Shown here: piece after piece, positions 25,597 to 34,012 of the stretch | Layout of the letters: each line of letters starts with the position of its first letter | How positions within the stretch are numbered: the first letter of the stretch is position 1 | Assembly (NCBI GenBank): GCA_017458745.1 | Contig: JAFTAB010000149.1 | Location: 1 to 39,601 of the forward strand | Length of the DNA: 39,601 bases | DNA from: Schwartzia sp. (in: firmicutes) | GTDB taxonomy: Bacteria; Bacillota; Negativicutes; Selenomonadales; Selenomonadaceae | Direction of reading: 5' to 3' | Notes under the pieces: generated by a model | Seen by the model: only the letters and a program-made list of their open reading frames with translations | Databases searched by the model: none | Told to the model about the DNA's origin: nothing | Translations under genes and position numbers: made by a program

Positions 25597-26031
25597 TTAA
25601 TTTGCCGCCTCGGCCACTTTTTTGCCGAGCGACTTGCACTCGACGAGATTCTCGTCCGTCGGCGCGTTCTCGATATCGAGGCCGTCCGCGACGAGGTTTG
25701 CGCCGTCAGCTTTCACGCGCTCCTCCCAGTCGCGCATGTATTGGCCGCCGCCCCAGCCGTACGAGCCAAAGAGCGCGACAGGCTTGCCGCTGATATTTTT
25801 CTCCGCCTCGACGAAGAAAGGCTCAAATTCGGATTCCTCCAGGACCTCCGCGCCCATGGCGGGGCATCCGAATATGAATGCGTCGTATGATGTCATCTCG
25901 CTGACGCTGAATTTGTCAACAGTGAAAAGCGAGGCATCCGCTCCGGCGTCCTTTGCGCCCTCCGTGACGGCGTTTGCCATCGACTCGGTGTTGCCGGTTC
26001 CGCTCCAATAGATAACAGCAATTTTTGACAT
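25597..26031 (-). CDS. Flavodoxin
   Basis: A 144-residue short-chain flavodoxin, a soluble FMN electron carrier that can replace ferredoxin when iron is scarce. The FMN phosphate loop SGTGNTE spans residues 10-16. The other flavin-contacting loops are recognisable at FGCPAMGAE (~53-61) and GSYGWGGGQ (~88-96). The ATG at 26031 follows a strong AAGGAGGT and overlaps the upstream stop by one base, so it is translationally coupled to the DUF3793 gene. The Fur box at 26679-26697 controls the pair, which fits the role of flavodoxin under iron limitation. Confidence 0.96.
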   Translation of the reverse strand: MSKIAVIYWSGTGNTESMANAVTEGAKDAGADASLFTVDKFSVSEMTSYDAFIFGCPAMGAEVLEESEFEPFFVEAEKNISGKPVALFGSYGWGGGQYMRDWEERVKADGANLVADGLDIENAPTDENLVECKSLGKKVAEAAN

Positions 26032-26633
26032 TAAGAAGACCTCCTTAAAATCTCTTGAATTGTTGCCCCGTTTTTGAGGCGATTGCAAAAATCATTTGTG
26101 CATTTGTGATAGCAATCAAAAATTTTTCGCGCGGCATTTTCGTTGTCATAAACTTTCCAAAAGTCACAGCAACGGAAGTCCTTGCCGCCGTGCTCGATGA
26201 AGCCCTCGACATCGGCAGGGGGATAGCCGAGGAAGAGCCCAATCTCGTGCGGGAATGACTCGCAGAGAGCTATGCGTTCCGTCAGATATTCTATCTGAAA
26301 AGTGAGCATCGCGTCATCGTCGAGCGGTGATTCATCGCTCAGCGGGTAGCCGTATCGCCCAAGGATTTTCTTCGCGGCAGGGCGTGCCAGTATTTTTTTT
26401 AGCAAATCAGATTTATAAAAAAGTACCAGCGCTCTTTCGGAGAGCACTGCAATACGCCTGACGCTGACTCCGTGGCACGCAAGGCATGAGGCGTAGCGCA
26501 TTATGAGCCTGCATGTATTTGTCTCGCTGTCCAAAGGCAAAGAAATCAGACTGGCTGCCTTTATGCCGCGCAAGGTCGGAGCGCACTGAAGGGCCAGGAC
26601 TGATTCAAATTCAGATATACCCATGAGCATCAT
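26031..26633 (-). CDS. DUF3793 family protein
   Basis: A 200-residue soluble protein with the marks of DUF3793: an N-terminal QCAPTLRGIKAASL, a central HEIGLFLGYPPADVEGFI, and FWKVYDNENAARKIFDCYHKC near the end. The function is unknown. The family is often found beside flavodoxin and iron-uptake genes, and here it heads a flavodoxin operon with a Fur box, so a role in iron-sparing metabolism is a reasonable inference. The frame stays open above 26633, but that part precedes the predicted transcription start. ATG 26633 or 26630, with GGGAAA upstream, is therefore the likely start. Confidence 0.88.
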   Translation of the reverse strand: MMLMGISEFESVLALQCAPTLRGIKAASLISLPLDSETNTCRLIMRYASCLACHGVSVRRIAVLSERALVLFYKSDLLKKILARPAAKKILGRYGYPLSDESPLDDDAMLTFQIEYLTERIALCESFPHEIGLFLGYPPADVEGFIEHGGKDFRCCDFWKVYDNENAARKIFDCYHKCTNDFCNRLKNGATIQEILRRSS

Positions 26634-26670
26634 CGTTTCCCGTTTAAAAATTTTTGATTGCCATGCAGAT

Positions 26671-26699
26671 ATTATAGCAGTAAAGATAATCATTATCAA
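26671..26699 (-). promoter_or_regulatory. Promoter of the DUF3793-flavodoxin operon
   Basis: Read on the minus strand: TTGATA (26699-26694), a 17-base spacer, then TATAAT (26676-26671) with a TGC extension before the -10. The predicted start is near 26664, about 30 bases before the ATG. Confidence 0.82.
26679..26697. promoter_or_regulatory. Fur box
   Basis: AGTAAAGATAATCATTATC matches 16 of 19 positions of the Fur consensus, including the unbroken 13-base stretch GATAATCATTATC. It fills the spacer and overlaps the -35 of the minus-strand promoter, the classical position for iron-dependent repression. Confidence 0.8.
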
Positions 26700-26766
26700 T
26701 AAAAATTTATTGATAAGATTTTTTGAGTGGGATATTTGATCATCGTTTCCTCCATGGAATACGTAA

Positions 26767-26795
26767 TTGCTTTATTTATATTTTTGCTGTAAAAT
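26767..26795 (+). promoter_or_regulatory. Promoter of the histidine kinase operon
   Basis: TTGCTT at 26767-26772, a 17-base T-rich spacer, and TAAAAT at 26790-26795. Leader of about 73 bases to the ATG at 26875. Confidence 0.6.
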
Positions 26796-26874
26796 TGAAG
26801 ACAAATAGCAGGTTAAATTATTTTTATAAAACGCTGAATCGGTTAGCGATTAAAAGGACTGAGGGGGAGCGTAA

Positions 26875-28206
26875 ATGGCTTTTGAAAACAACATGGCCGA
26901 AGATATGAGCGGTGAGCTGAAAGAGTTTGGCGATCGCTCTCTTCGTCTTATCCTTCAGTCCATGGTAAAAACGATTGAATCAAGCAAGTCGCAGATATTT
27001 GATGTCTATGACGCTGCTCATAATGAGGTTGAGGCCAGCAAGAAAAATTTGGCAGAAATCGTCAAACAGACCAAGGAAGTCATAAATGAGGTCGATGCCC
27101 TCGAGAAGCAGGAGCAGGAGGAAAAACAACGACTTGTAAGGGTGTCGTCTAGTTTTTCTGATTATTCTGAGGAGCGTATTCAAAAGGCTTATGAGGCTGT
27201 AAAGAATGTTCAGGTTCAGCTTGGCATTGCCAGGGGCAGGGAAAAACAGCTCAGAAAGCAGAGAAACGAGCTGGAGATTCGCCTCGCGCATATGCAAAAG
27301 ACTGTCTTGATGGCGGAAAGACTCGCGTCGCGCATAAGCTCAATGCTGAATTATCTTGGCTCGCAGATAATAGATGTCGTCTCGCATCTTGAGGCTGTTT
27401 CAAAGGATAGATTTTTGAGCGCGTCTGTCATAAGAGCGCAGGAGGATGAAAGGCTGAGGGTGTCGCGTGAGATGCATGACGGCCCTGCGCAGAGCATATC
27501 GGCATTAATGCTGGAGGCCTCCGCTATCGAGAAACTGATTGACCTTGATCCCGATGGCGCAAAAATGAATATTCAGCAACTTCGCCGCAATCTGAAGTCA
27601 TGCCTGAAAGAAATCAGGCAGATTATGTTTGATATGAGGCCGATGTCGCTTGATGATTTGGGGCTTGTCGGCGCGATTGATCAGCTTATTAATCAGTTCA
27701 ATGAGCGTTACGCTTTTTCTGTTGGTCTATCCGTGGATGGCAAGGAGACGGAATTGCCGCAGTATGTAAAGACAGGCATTTTTCGCATTGTCCAGGAGTC
27801 GCTTAACAATGTTCGTCTCCATTCCGGGGTGCAAAAAGCAACTGTGCGTATTCTTTTTACGCAGGCGGCAATATCGGTGCTCGTAGAGGATGAAGGAAAA
27901 GGGTTTGACTCCGAAGCCTATACCGCTACAAATACCGAGGAAAATGAGGAAGGCCATTATGGTTTTATTGGCATGAAGGAGCGCTCCATTATTATTGGCT
28001 CGCAGCTTGTCGTGACAAGCAAACCGGGGCAAGGCACCAAGGTTCATCTTCGCTTGCCGCTGACGCCACCCGAGGCGGAGACTCTCGGCGATATAAAGGC
28101 AAAGGCGCGTGAGGCTGCCGAGATGGCTCGTCAGTATGAGAAAGAGGCGACAGATGTGAAAAATGATGTTGCGAGCATGGAAGAGAAGAACAATGCCGTT
28201 GTTTGA
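26875..28206 (+). CDS. DegS-type soluble sensor histidine kinase
   Basis: A 443-residue cytoplasmic kinase. A long coiled-coil DegS-like sensor region covers ~15-185. The HisKA_3 dimerisation and phosphorylation domain has REMHDGPAQ with phospho-acceptor His201. The HATPase domain has the N box FRIVQESLNNVRLHS, VEDEGKGFD, and GHYGFIGMKER. There is no membrane segment. After the ATPase domain it continues with ~45 residues of charged coiled coil, longer than B. subtilis DegS (385 residues as I recall). No response regulator gene is nearby, so its NarL/DegU-type partner must be elsewhere. The ATG follows GAGGGGGAG. It heads a seven-gene operon. Confidence 0.9.
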   Translation: MAFENNMAEDMSGELKEFGDRSLRLILQSMVKTIESSKSQIFDVYDAAHNEVEASKKNLAEIVKQTKEVINEVDALEKQEQEEKQRLVRVSSSFSDYSEERIQKAYEAVKNVQVQLGIARGREKQLRKQRNELEIRLAHMQKTVLMAERLASRISSMLNYLGSQIIDVVSHLEAVSKDRFLSASVIRAQEDERLRVSREMHDGPAQSISALMLEASAIEKLIDLDPDGAKMNIQQLRRNLKSCLKEIRQIMFDMRPMSLDDLGLVGAIDQLINQFNERYAFSVGLSVDGKETELPQYVKTGIFRIVQESLNNVRLHSGVQKATVRILFTQAAISVLVEDEGKGFDSEAYTATNTEENEEGHYGFIGMKERSIIIGSQLVVTSKPGQGTKVHLRLPLTPPEAETLGDIKAKAREAAEMARQYEKEATDVKNDVASMEEKNNAVV

Positions 28207-28224
28207 ATTGTTTGGTAATCTGGC

Positions 28225-29682
28225 ATGAATATGAATCAAAAAAAAGCGCCGCTGGTGGCAGCGATGAAAGCGTATGCCGCTGGCGGCGCTGTTGCTTTTC
28301 ATACGCCCGCTCATAAAAGGGGGCGGGGAGCGCATGAGTTATTAAAAAATCTCATAACTGATGAGGGGCTCAATGAGGAAGTCTCGTTGATGTACGCGCT
28401 TGACGATCCTTTTCATCCGACGGGCTGCATCATGGAGGCAGAGGCACTGGCTGCCGACCTGTACGGCGCGGACTCTGCGTATTTCATGGCGAACGGCACT
28501 ACCGAGGCAATCCATGTGATGATGCTTGCATCGCTCAATGACGGCGATGAGGTGATATTGCCGCGCAATGCGCATCGCTCGATATTTGCGGGGTTGGCAT
28601 TGACCGGAGCGGTTCCTTTCTATATTGAGCCGGTATATGATGAACGGATGGGCGTTGCGATGGGAGTGACCCCGGATTGCGTCAAAGAGGCTATAGAAAA
28701 TCATCCAAACGCCAAGGCGGTCATTCTTGTTTATCCGACTTATTATGGAGTGGCATACGACCTAGCCGGTATTTCAAAAATTGTTCATGAGCATGGCATG
28801 ATTCTGCTTGTTGATGAGGCTCATGGCGCTCATTTGAGATTTTCAGACGATTTGCCTGCTGATGCGATATTATCAGGGGCGGATTTGGTCGCCGTCAGCA
28901 CTCATAAGCTTATCGGTTCCCTGACTCAGACCTCCATGCTTTTCAGAAACGGCAATCGTGTTCCCGATGACAGGATAAGACGGGCGCAGGGACTGGTCGC
29001 GTCATCTAGCCCCAATTATTTGCTTCTTGCCTCGCTTGATATTGCCCGTCTTCAGATGGCGGCCGATGGCAATCGGATGGTGGGAAGGGCAGTGAGATTG
29101 TCAAACGAGTCCAGAGAGGCTATAAATGATATTGAGGGGCTTTGGTGCTTCGGCGAGCAAGATATAGGCTATGACGGAGCGAATAGTCTGGATGCCTGCA
29201 AGCTGACGGTGAACGTGACAAAGACGGGGCACACCGGCACGGGAGCGGAGCGAATCTTGCGCAGTGAGTATCATTTTGAGGCCGAGCTTTGTGACGCTTA
29301 TAATGTGCTTTTTATCATCTCGTTTGCCGATGATGAAGAAATAATAAAAAAGCTGATTGACGGACTGCGCGATTTTTCATCGCGATTCAGGAAAAAGAAA
29401 GCAATAACGGAAACGGATGTCAGGGAATTGCCCCGCAGTGAAATTTGCTTGACGCCACGGGAAGCGTATTTTGCGAGGTCGGAGCTTATAGATTTTGAAA
29501 AATCGGTTGGCAGGATAGCGGCCGAGGAAATAACTTTTTATCCGCCGGGTATTCCCGTGATTTATCCCGGTGAGCGGATAACGAATGAGATAAAAGAGTA
29601 TGCCGCGATGATGAGGCGGGCGGGGCTGAAACTGACAGGAACTATTAATCCGAAGCTGGATAGTATTAGGGTGGTAAAATGA
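28225..29682 (+). CDS. Orn/Lys/Arg decarboxylase family protein, fold type I
   Basis: A 485-residue PLP enzyme with the major domain of the bacterial inducible ornithine/lysine/arginine decarboxylases. The N-terminal AFHTPAHKRG is characteristic. MANGTTEAIHVM, DEAHGAHLRF and the PLP-binding STHKLIGSLTQTS (K228) follow. The C-terminal domain has FYPPGIPVIYPGE. It lacks the N-terminal wing domain of the E. coli enzymes, so it is the short, speA/yaaO-like type, usually arginine or lysine decarboxylase. In Firmicutes this gene commonly precedes tmk, as here. The ribosome site is weak. It is unrelated in fold to the other decarboxylase at 24320. Confidence 0.9.
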   Translation: MNMNQKKAPLVAAMKAYAAGGAVAFHTPAHKRGRGAHELLKNLITDEGLNEEVSLMYALDDPFHPTGCIMEAEALAADLYGADSAYFMANGTTEAIHVMMLASLNDGDEVILPRNAHRSIFAGLALTGAVPFYIEPVYDERMGVAMGVTPDCVKEAIENHPNAKAVILVYPTYYGVAYDLAGISKIVHEHGMILLVDEAHGAHLRFSDDLPADAILSGADLVAVSTHKLIGSLTQTSMLFRNGNRVPDDRIRRAQGLVASSSPNYLLLASLDIARLQMAADGNRMVGRAVRLSNESREAINDIEGLWCFGEQDIGYDGANSLDACKLTVNVTKTGHTGTGAERILRSEYHFEAELCDAYNVLFIISFADDEEIIKKLIDGLRDFSSRFRKKKAITETDVRELPRSEICLTPREAYFARSELIDFEKSVGRIAAEEITFYPPGIPVIYPGERITNEIKEYAAMMRRAGLKLTGTINPKLDSIRVVK

Positions 29683-30341
29683 AAGGAAAGCTCATAGTGA
29701 TTGAGGCGGGGGATGCCTCCGGCAAGGCAACGCAGACAAAAATTCTTTGCGACCATCTGAAAGAAGATGGCAAGGACGTAAGACATATATCTTTTCCCGA
29801 TTACGAATCAAATTCGTCGGCTTTGGTAAAGATGTACCTTTCCGGTGAGTTCGGCAAGGCGGCGGGAAATGTTAACGCGTATGCGGCATCTTCTTTTTTC
29901 GCGGTTGACCGCTATGCCTCATATAAGCTTGACTGGGAAAGGTTCTATAAAAATGGCGGAATCGTGATATGTGATAGATATACTACATCAAATCTCGTTC
30001 ATCAGGCAGTGAAGATTGATTCCTCGATTGAAAGGGCGCATTTTCGCGATTGGCTGATGGACTATGAATATGAAAAGCTGGGATTGCCGCGTCCTGATTG
30101 CGTGATTTTCCTTGATATGTCTCCTGATGTCAGTGACAGGCTGCTGGAAATAAGAAACGCGCAGGCGAAAGACATACATGAGCATGACAGGAGCTATCTT
30201 CATGCCTGCCATGCGATGTATCAGGAGGTGGCGGCTCTCTACGGATGGCATCGCATCTCATGCAGCAGCGGGATGAGGCCGCGCCAGATAAAGGACATTG
30301 CAAAAGATGTATATGATGAGGTCGTTCGCTATCTGAATTGA
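29679..30341 (+). CDS. tmk: Thymidylate-kinase-like protein
   Basis: A 220-residue P-loop kinase of the dTMP kinase family, which makes dTDP for DNA synthesis. The phosphate-binding loop reads [10 protein letters not shown] where most bacterial enzymes have GxDGSGKTTQ, so the first Thr after Lys is Ala. The DRY motif ([12 protein letters not shown]) and a lid-like region (~155-170) are present. It overlaps the decarboxylase gene by four bases (ATGA). I read it as thymidylate kinase, but since the window shows no second tmk for comparison, a different nucleotide substrate is possible. Confidence 0.82.
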   Translation: MKGKLIVIEAGDASGKATQTKILCDHLKEDGKDVRHISFPDYESNSSALVKMYLSGEFGKAAGNVNAYAASSFFAVDRYASYKLDWERFYKNGGIVICDRYTTSNLVHQAVKIDSSIERAHFRDWLMDYEYEKLGLPRPDCVIFLDMSPDVSDRLLEIRNAQAKDIHEHDRSYLHACHAMYQEVAALYGWHRISCSSGMRPRQIKDIAKDVYDEVVRYLN

Positions 30342-30363
30342 AAAATTGAGGAAGGTGGAATTT

Positions 30364-31563
30364 ATGGCATTTTCAAAGGTTGAGGATGCAATCGAGGATA
30401 TAAAGCATGGGAAAATGCTCGTGGTCGTTGATGACGAGGACAGGGAAAACGAGGGTGATCTCATAATCGCTGCCGACTTCGCGTCACCCGAGGCGATAAA
30501 TTTCATGGCGACATACGCGAAAGGGCTTATCTGCACGCCTATCGAGGGCTATCGCCTTGATGAGCTTGACATACCGCAGATGGTTGTCAATAACACGGAC
30601 AACCATGAGACGGCTTTCACGGTTTCGGTCGACGCGTTTGACACCGAGACGGGCATATCCGCTTATGAGCGTTCCAAGACGGTGAAAATGTTGATAGACA
30701 AAAAGGCGAAGCCGTCAAGTTTCAGGCGCCCCGGGCATGTTTTCCCGCTAAGGACTGTGCCGGGGGGAGTGCTGCGCCGCGCTGGTCACACCGAGGCCAC
30801 GACTGACCTTGCGCGTCTTGCGGGGCTTTATCCCGCAGGGCTATGCTGTGAGATAATGGACGATGACGGGCACATGATGCGCACGCCGAGGCTGATGGAA
30901 TTTGCCGAGAAGCATAATCTGAAGATGATTTCGGTGCAGTCCATCATTGAGTACAGGAAACGCACGGAGACGCTTGTGCGGGAGGTGGCCGATGTCGATT
31001 TTCCGTCTCTTTATGGTCATTTTCGCATAAGAGCTTTTGAGAGCACGCTTGACGGGAAATGTCATCTTGCGATTGTAAAGGGGGAGGTCGACGGGCAAAA
31101 GGATGTTCTCGTAAGAGTTCATTCCGAGTGCCTTACGGGCGACGCGCTTGGCTCACTGAGATGCGATTGCGGGGATCAGCTCCATGCGGCGCTCAGGCGC
31201 ATAGAAAGTGAAGGCTGCGGTGTCGTGCTTTATATGAGACAGGAGGGGCGCGGCATAGGACTTGCCAATAAAATGAAAGCGTATAAATTGCAGGATGAGG
31301 GATGCGACACTGTCGAGGCAAATGTGCTGCTCGGCTTTGCGCCTGACCTTCGCGACTACGGCATAGGAGCTCAGATCCTGTCGTCGCTCGGGCTTTCGAC
31401 AATCAGGCTTTTGACGAATAATCCGGCCAAGAGAGCCGGACTCGAAGGATATGGGCTTCATATCGTTGAGCGTGTGCCGATAGAGATGGAGCCAAACGAA
31501 TATAACAAGGAATATTTGACCGTCAAGAAAACTAAAATGGGACACCTGCTTGAGGAGGAATAA
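30364..31563 (+). CDS. ribBA: Bifunctional DHBP synthase / GTP cyclohydrolase II RibBA
   Basis: Supplies both precursors of riboflavin: dihydroxybutanone phosphate from ribulose 5-phosphate (N-terminal half) and the pyrimidine from GTP (C-terminal half). The first domain has [11 protein letters not shown] at ~22-32 and [11 protein letters not shown] further on. The second, from ~205, has the zinc cysteines in [18 protein letters not shown] and the catalytic RQEGRGIGL. At 399 residues both halves are complete. Start ATG 30364 has GAGGAAGGTGG immediately upstream; a TTG at 30346 would lie on that site. No FMN riboswitch fits in the 22-base gap to tmk. Confidence 0.96.
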   Translation: MAFSKVEDAIEDIKHGKMLVVVDDEDRENEGDLIIAADFASPEAINFMATYAKGLICTPIEGYRLDELDIPQMVVNNTDNHETAFTVSVDAFDTETGISAYERSKTVKMLIDKKAKPSSFRRPGHVFPLRTVPGGVLRRAGHTEATTDLARLAGLYPAGLCCEIMDDDGHMMRTPRLMEFAEKHNLKMISVQSIIEYRKRTETLVREVADVDFPSLYGHFRIRAFESTLDGKCHLAIVKGEVDGQKDVLVRVHSECLTGDALGSLRCDCGDQLHAALRRIESEGCGVVLYMRQEGRGIGLANKMKAYKLQDEGCDTVEANVLLGFAPDLRDYGIGAQILSSLGLSTIRLLTNNPAKRAGLEGYGLHIVERVPIEMEPNEYNKEYLTVKKTKMGHLLEEE

Positions 31564-31565
31564 AA

Positions 31566-32036
31566 ATGGCTAATGTTTATGAGGGCAAGCTTGACGCCGA
31601 GGACCTAAAATTTGGCATCGTTGCTGCACGTTTTAATGAGTTTATCACATCAAAATTATTATCCGGGGCCTTGGATATGCTCGTGCGTCATGGGGCGAAT
31701 GAAAATGACATTGATGTGGCATGGGTTCCCGGGGCGTTTGAGATACCCTTGATTGCGAAAAAGATGGCTGAAAGCGGCAAATATGATGCGGTTATTTGTG
31801 TCGGCGCGGTTATAAGAGGAGCCACAAGCCATTATGATTATGTGTGCGCCGAAGTCTCAAAGGGTGTCGCGCAGGTGGGACTGACTACGGGCGTGCCGAC
31901 GATATTCAGCGTGGTGACTACGGACAACATCGAGCAGGCAGTGGAACGCGCTGGCACAAAGGCCGGAAATAAAGGCGCCGATGGGGCGATGGCCGCAATG
32001 GAGATGGCAAATCTCCTTCGTTCGCTTAAGAAATGA
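31566..32036 (+). CDS. ribH: 6,7-dimethyl-8-ribityllumazine synthase RibH
   Basis: Condenses the two precursors made with RibBA into lumazine, the step before riboflavin synthase. The 156-residue protein has the family length and motifs: [10 protein letters not shown] (~20-29), [10 protein letters not shown] (~53-62), and [14 protein letters not shown] with the catalytic His. It begins two bases after ribBA, with GGAGGAAT in the end of ribBA. ribD and ribE, usually in the same cluster, are absent here. Confidence 0.97.
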   Translation: MANVYEGKLDAEDLKFGIVAARFNEFITSKLLSGALDMLVRHGANENDIDVAWVPGAFEIPLIAKKMAESGKYDAVICVGAVIRGATSHYDYVCAEVSKGVAQVGLTTGVPTIFSVVTTDNIEQAVERAGTKAGNKGADGAMAAMEMANLLRSLKK

Positions 32037-32100
32037 TACAGCTTGAAAATAAAATTTTTTGACCCATTGGTGTTTTTGCGGAAAGGCTGGGCATATAAAA

Positions 32101-32658
32101 ATGAAAATAGGTATTATAAGTGACACTCATGGCGACGCGAAGGCGTGGGAAAAAGCGTACAACAATTATTTTCACGATGCGGACAGGATTTTGCACGCCG
32201 GGGATTTTCTCTATCATGGGCCGCGCAATCCCATGGCTGACGGCTATGGCCCCGCGAAGCTGGCGCAGATGATAAATGAGTGCGAGGTGCCAATCGTCGC
32301 GGCATTTGGCAACTGCGATTCATTTGTTGACACTTCGGTGCTTGATATTCCGCTCGCTGACCCATATGCTTTCATTGAGATTGATGGGCGGCGCATTGTC
32401 GTAACGCATGGCCATATTTGCGAGAGCGACGCGGAAAAGTATGCGCTGGCGAAAAAGCTGAAAGCTGATATTTTTGTCAGCGGTCATACTCATATCGGGG
32501 GAATTGAAAAAAGAGGGGACACTATATTTATAAATCCGGGCTCGCCCTCGCTCTCGAAACGTCAGGACTCCCGTCAGACAGTGGCACTGATGGAAAATGG
32601 CGAGATAAAAGTTATGGATTTATTCACAGGCGAGACTTTGGATACAATGAAGTATTGA
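32101..32658 (+). CDS. yfcE: YfcE-family metallophosphodiesterase
   Basis: A 185-residue calcineurin-like phosphoesterase. All metal-binding motifs are present: SDTHGD at the N-terminus, GDFLYHGPRNP, GNCDS, THGH, and SGHTHIGG. The HGPRNP stretch and the following GYGPAKLA match E. coli YfcE, a manganese-dependent phosphodiesterase of uncertain natural substrate. The ATG at 32101 gives the typical N-terminus (KIGIISDTH); no strong ribosome site is visible. It lies inside the operon between ribH and hslO. Confidence 0.92.
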   Translation: MKIGIISDTHGDAKAWEKAYNNYFHDADRILHAGDFLYHGPRNPMADGYGPAKLAQMINECEVPIVAAFGNCDSFVDTSVLDIPLADPYAFIEIDGRRIVVTHGHICESDAEKYALAKKLKADIFVSGHTHIGGIEKRGDTIFINPGSPSLSKRQDSRQTVALMENGEIKVMDLFTGETLDTMKY

Positions 32659-32667
32659 GGTGCGATA

Positions 32668-33543
32668 TTGGACAAGCTTGTAAAGGCTACCGCCGATGGC
32701 GTGCGCGCATACGCTGCGGTCACGACCGGCCTCACCGGTGAGGCTATGAGACGGCACGGCTGCGGTGCGCTGGCGGGCGCCGCACTGGGGCGCACGATGA
32801 CGGGCGCATTACTTTTCGCGGCGAATCTTAAAGAAAAAGAATGTATTACAATTAAATTTAAGGGTGATGGTCCGCTTGGCGCCATTGTCGCGGATGCGTC
32901 TGCCGAGGGGGCGGTGCGCGGCTATGTGGCGCATCCCGAGGTCGAGCTGCCGCTCACAAACGGCAAGCTTTCAGTGGGGCAAGGCGTGGGGCGCGGGCTT
33001 CTGTCAGTGACTCGGTTCACGGGGATGAAGGATAATTTCACCGGAAGCTGTGAGATATTCTCCGGAGAGATAGCCGAGGATTTGACGCGCTATCTTTACC
33101 AGTCGGAGCAAACTCCGTCGAGCGTGGGGCTTGGCGTGCTGATTGGCACGGATGGCATGGCGAGGGCTGCGGGAGGATTTATCATTCAGCCATTGCCTGA
33201 TGCGAGCGACGAGGTTATAACGAGGCTTGAAGAAAATTTGAAGCATATTGCTCCCGTCTCTGAAATGGTTGACAATGGCAAAACGCCAAAGGAAATCATA
33301 GCCGCTCTTTTGCGAGGCTTTGATGAAATAAAGTACCTTTCGGAGACTGACCTGTCGTTTAAATGTCAATGCTCAAAACATCGCACAGAAGAAATACTTA
33401 TGACGCTTTCGCATGATGATATATCGCAACTTGTCGAGGACGGCAAAGCGGAAGTCGTGTGTCAATTTTGCGGAGAGAAATATCATTTTTCAAAGGAAGA
33501 GCTCATCGCTTTAATGAACGTGGCGGATCAAATGCGGCAATAA
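32668..33543 (+). CDS. hslO: Redox-regulated chaperone Hsp33
   Basis: Hsp33 is a holdase switched on by oxidative stress through release of zinc from four cysteines. They are present in the C-terminal domain: CQC near residue 232 and CQFC near 264, the canonical CxC and CxxC pair. The N-terminal domain fits the family (TGLTGEAMRRHG, then ALGRTMTGALL). At 291 residues it is full length. The start is TTG with AGGTG upstream. It ends the operon at a strong terminator. Confidence 0.96.
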   Translation: MDKLVKATADGVRAYAAVTTGLTGEAMRRHGCGALAGAALGRTMTGALLFAANLKEKECITIKFKGDGPLGAIVADASAEGAVRGYVAHPEVELPLTNGKLSVGQGVGRGLLSVTRFTGMKDNFTGSCEIFSGEIAEDLTRYLYQSEQTPSSVGLGVLIGTDGMARAAGGFIIQPLPDASDEVITRLEENLKHIAPVSEMVDNGKTPKEIIAALLRGFDEIKYLSETDLSFKCQCSKHRTEEILMTLSHDDISQLVEDGKAEVVCQFCGEKYHFSKEELIALMNVADQMRQ

Positions 33544-33590
33544 TGCAAAAAAGGTTGTCAATCGAAAGCGGATTGGCAACCTTTTTTGCA
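33544..33590. terminator. Strong bidirectional terminator after hslO
   Basis: A fully paired 20-bp stem joins 33544-33563 to 33571-33590 with a 7-base loop; one pair is a G-T. The stem begins and ends with A6/T6 runs, so it serves hslO and the opposing small gene. Confidence 0.9.
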
Positions 33591-33851
33591 TCAATAGATG
33601 TGATAAACCTTCCATGGGATTTGGTCAACTCTAATGGATTTCAGAAAATCGACTATATCTTTTCGTCCATAATAGCGCGGCTCTCCTTTTTCATTTTGAG
33701 ACATCAGTATGATGGGCATGTTCGGGAAAAAATGGCTGATTTCCCGTCTGAATGCTGTGGCTCTCGCGGTATACTGAGTGACCATTGGCTTCACGGAAAC
33801 AATGGCGAATGTCACGCCCTGCTCTAGTATGACGGCTCCATGCAGTTCCAT
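33591..33851 (-). CDS. Small protein of unknown function
   Basis: An 86-residue soluble protein that I do not recognise as a named family. It opens MELHGAVILEQGVTFAIVSVK and contains FPNMPIILMSQNEKGEPRYYGRKDIVDFL. This is an alternating strand/helix pattern, compatible with a small alpha/beta domain. It has no signal peptide, membrane helix or cysteine. The ATG at 33851 follows GGGGGAG by nine bases, and a promoter lies at 33890-33919, so it looks like a genuine single gene. It lies between the hslO terminator and the divergent thrS leader. Confidence 0.75.
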   Translation of the reverse strand: MELHGAVILEQGVTFAIVSVKPMVTQYTARATAFRREISHFFPNMPIILMSQNEKGEPRYYGRKDIVDFLKSIRVDQIPWKVYHIY

Positions 33852-33889
33852 ATTCAAAAACTCCCCCGTATATTTTTTCTGCTCATAAT

Positions 33890-33919
33890 ATTTTATCACA
33901 CTTATGAACTGTGCATCAA
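33890..33919 (-). promoter_or_regulatory. Promoter of the small unknown gene
   Basis: On the minus strand: TTGATG (33919-33914), an 18-base spacer, then TAAAAT (33895-33890). Start near 33883, about 30 bases before the ATG. Confidence 0.55.
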
Positions 33920-33977
33920 TAATCACTGCATTCTGCAAACCTGCATCGGGCACCTTTGGCGCAAAATTTCAATACTC

Positions 33978-34006
33978 TTGACACATTTCATTGTGGTCGG
34001 TATAAT
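33978..34006 (+). promoter_or_regulatory. Consensus promoter of thrS
   Basis: Perfect TTGACA (33978-33983), 17-base spacer, perfect TATAAT (34001-34006). A promoter this strong fits a gene held down by transcription attenuation. Confidence 0.92.
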
Positions 34007-34012
34007 GTAACT

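Noticed and set aside
30342-30363. FMN riboswitch upstream of ribBA
   Set aside because: The gap is 22 bases, far too short, and holds only the ribosome site.
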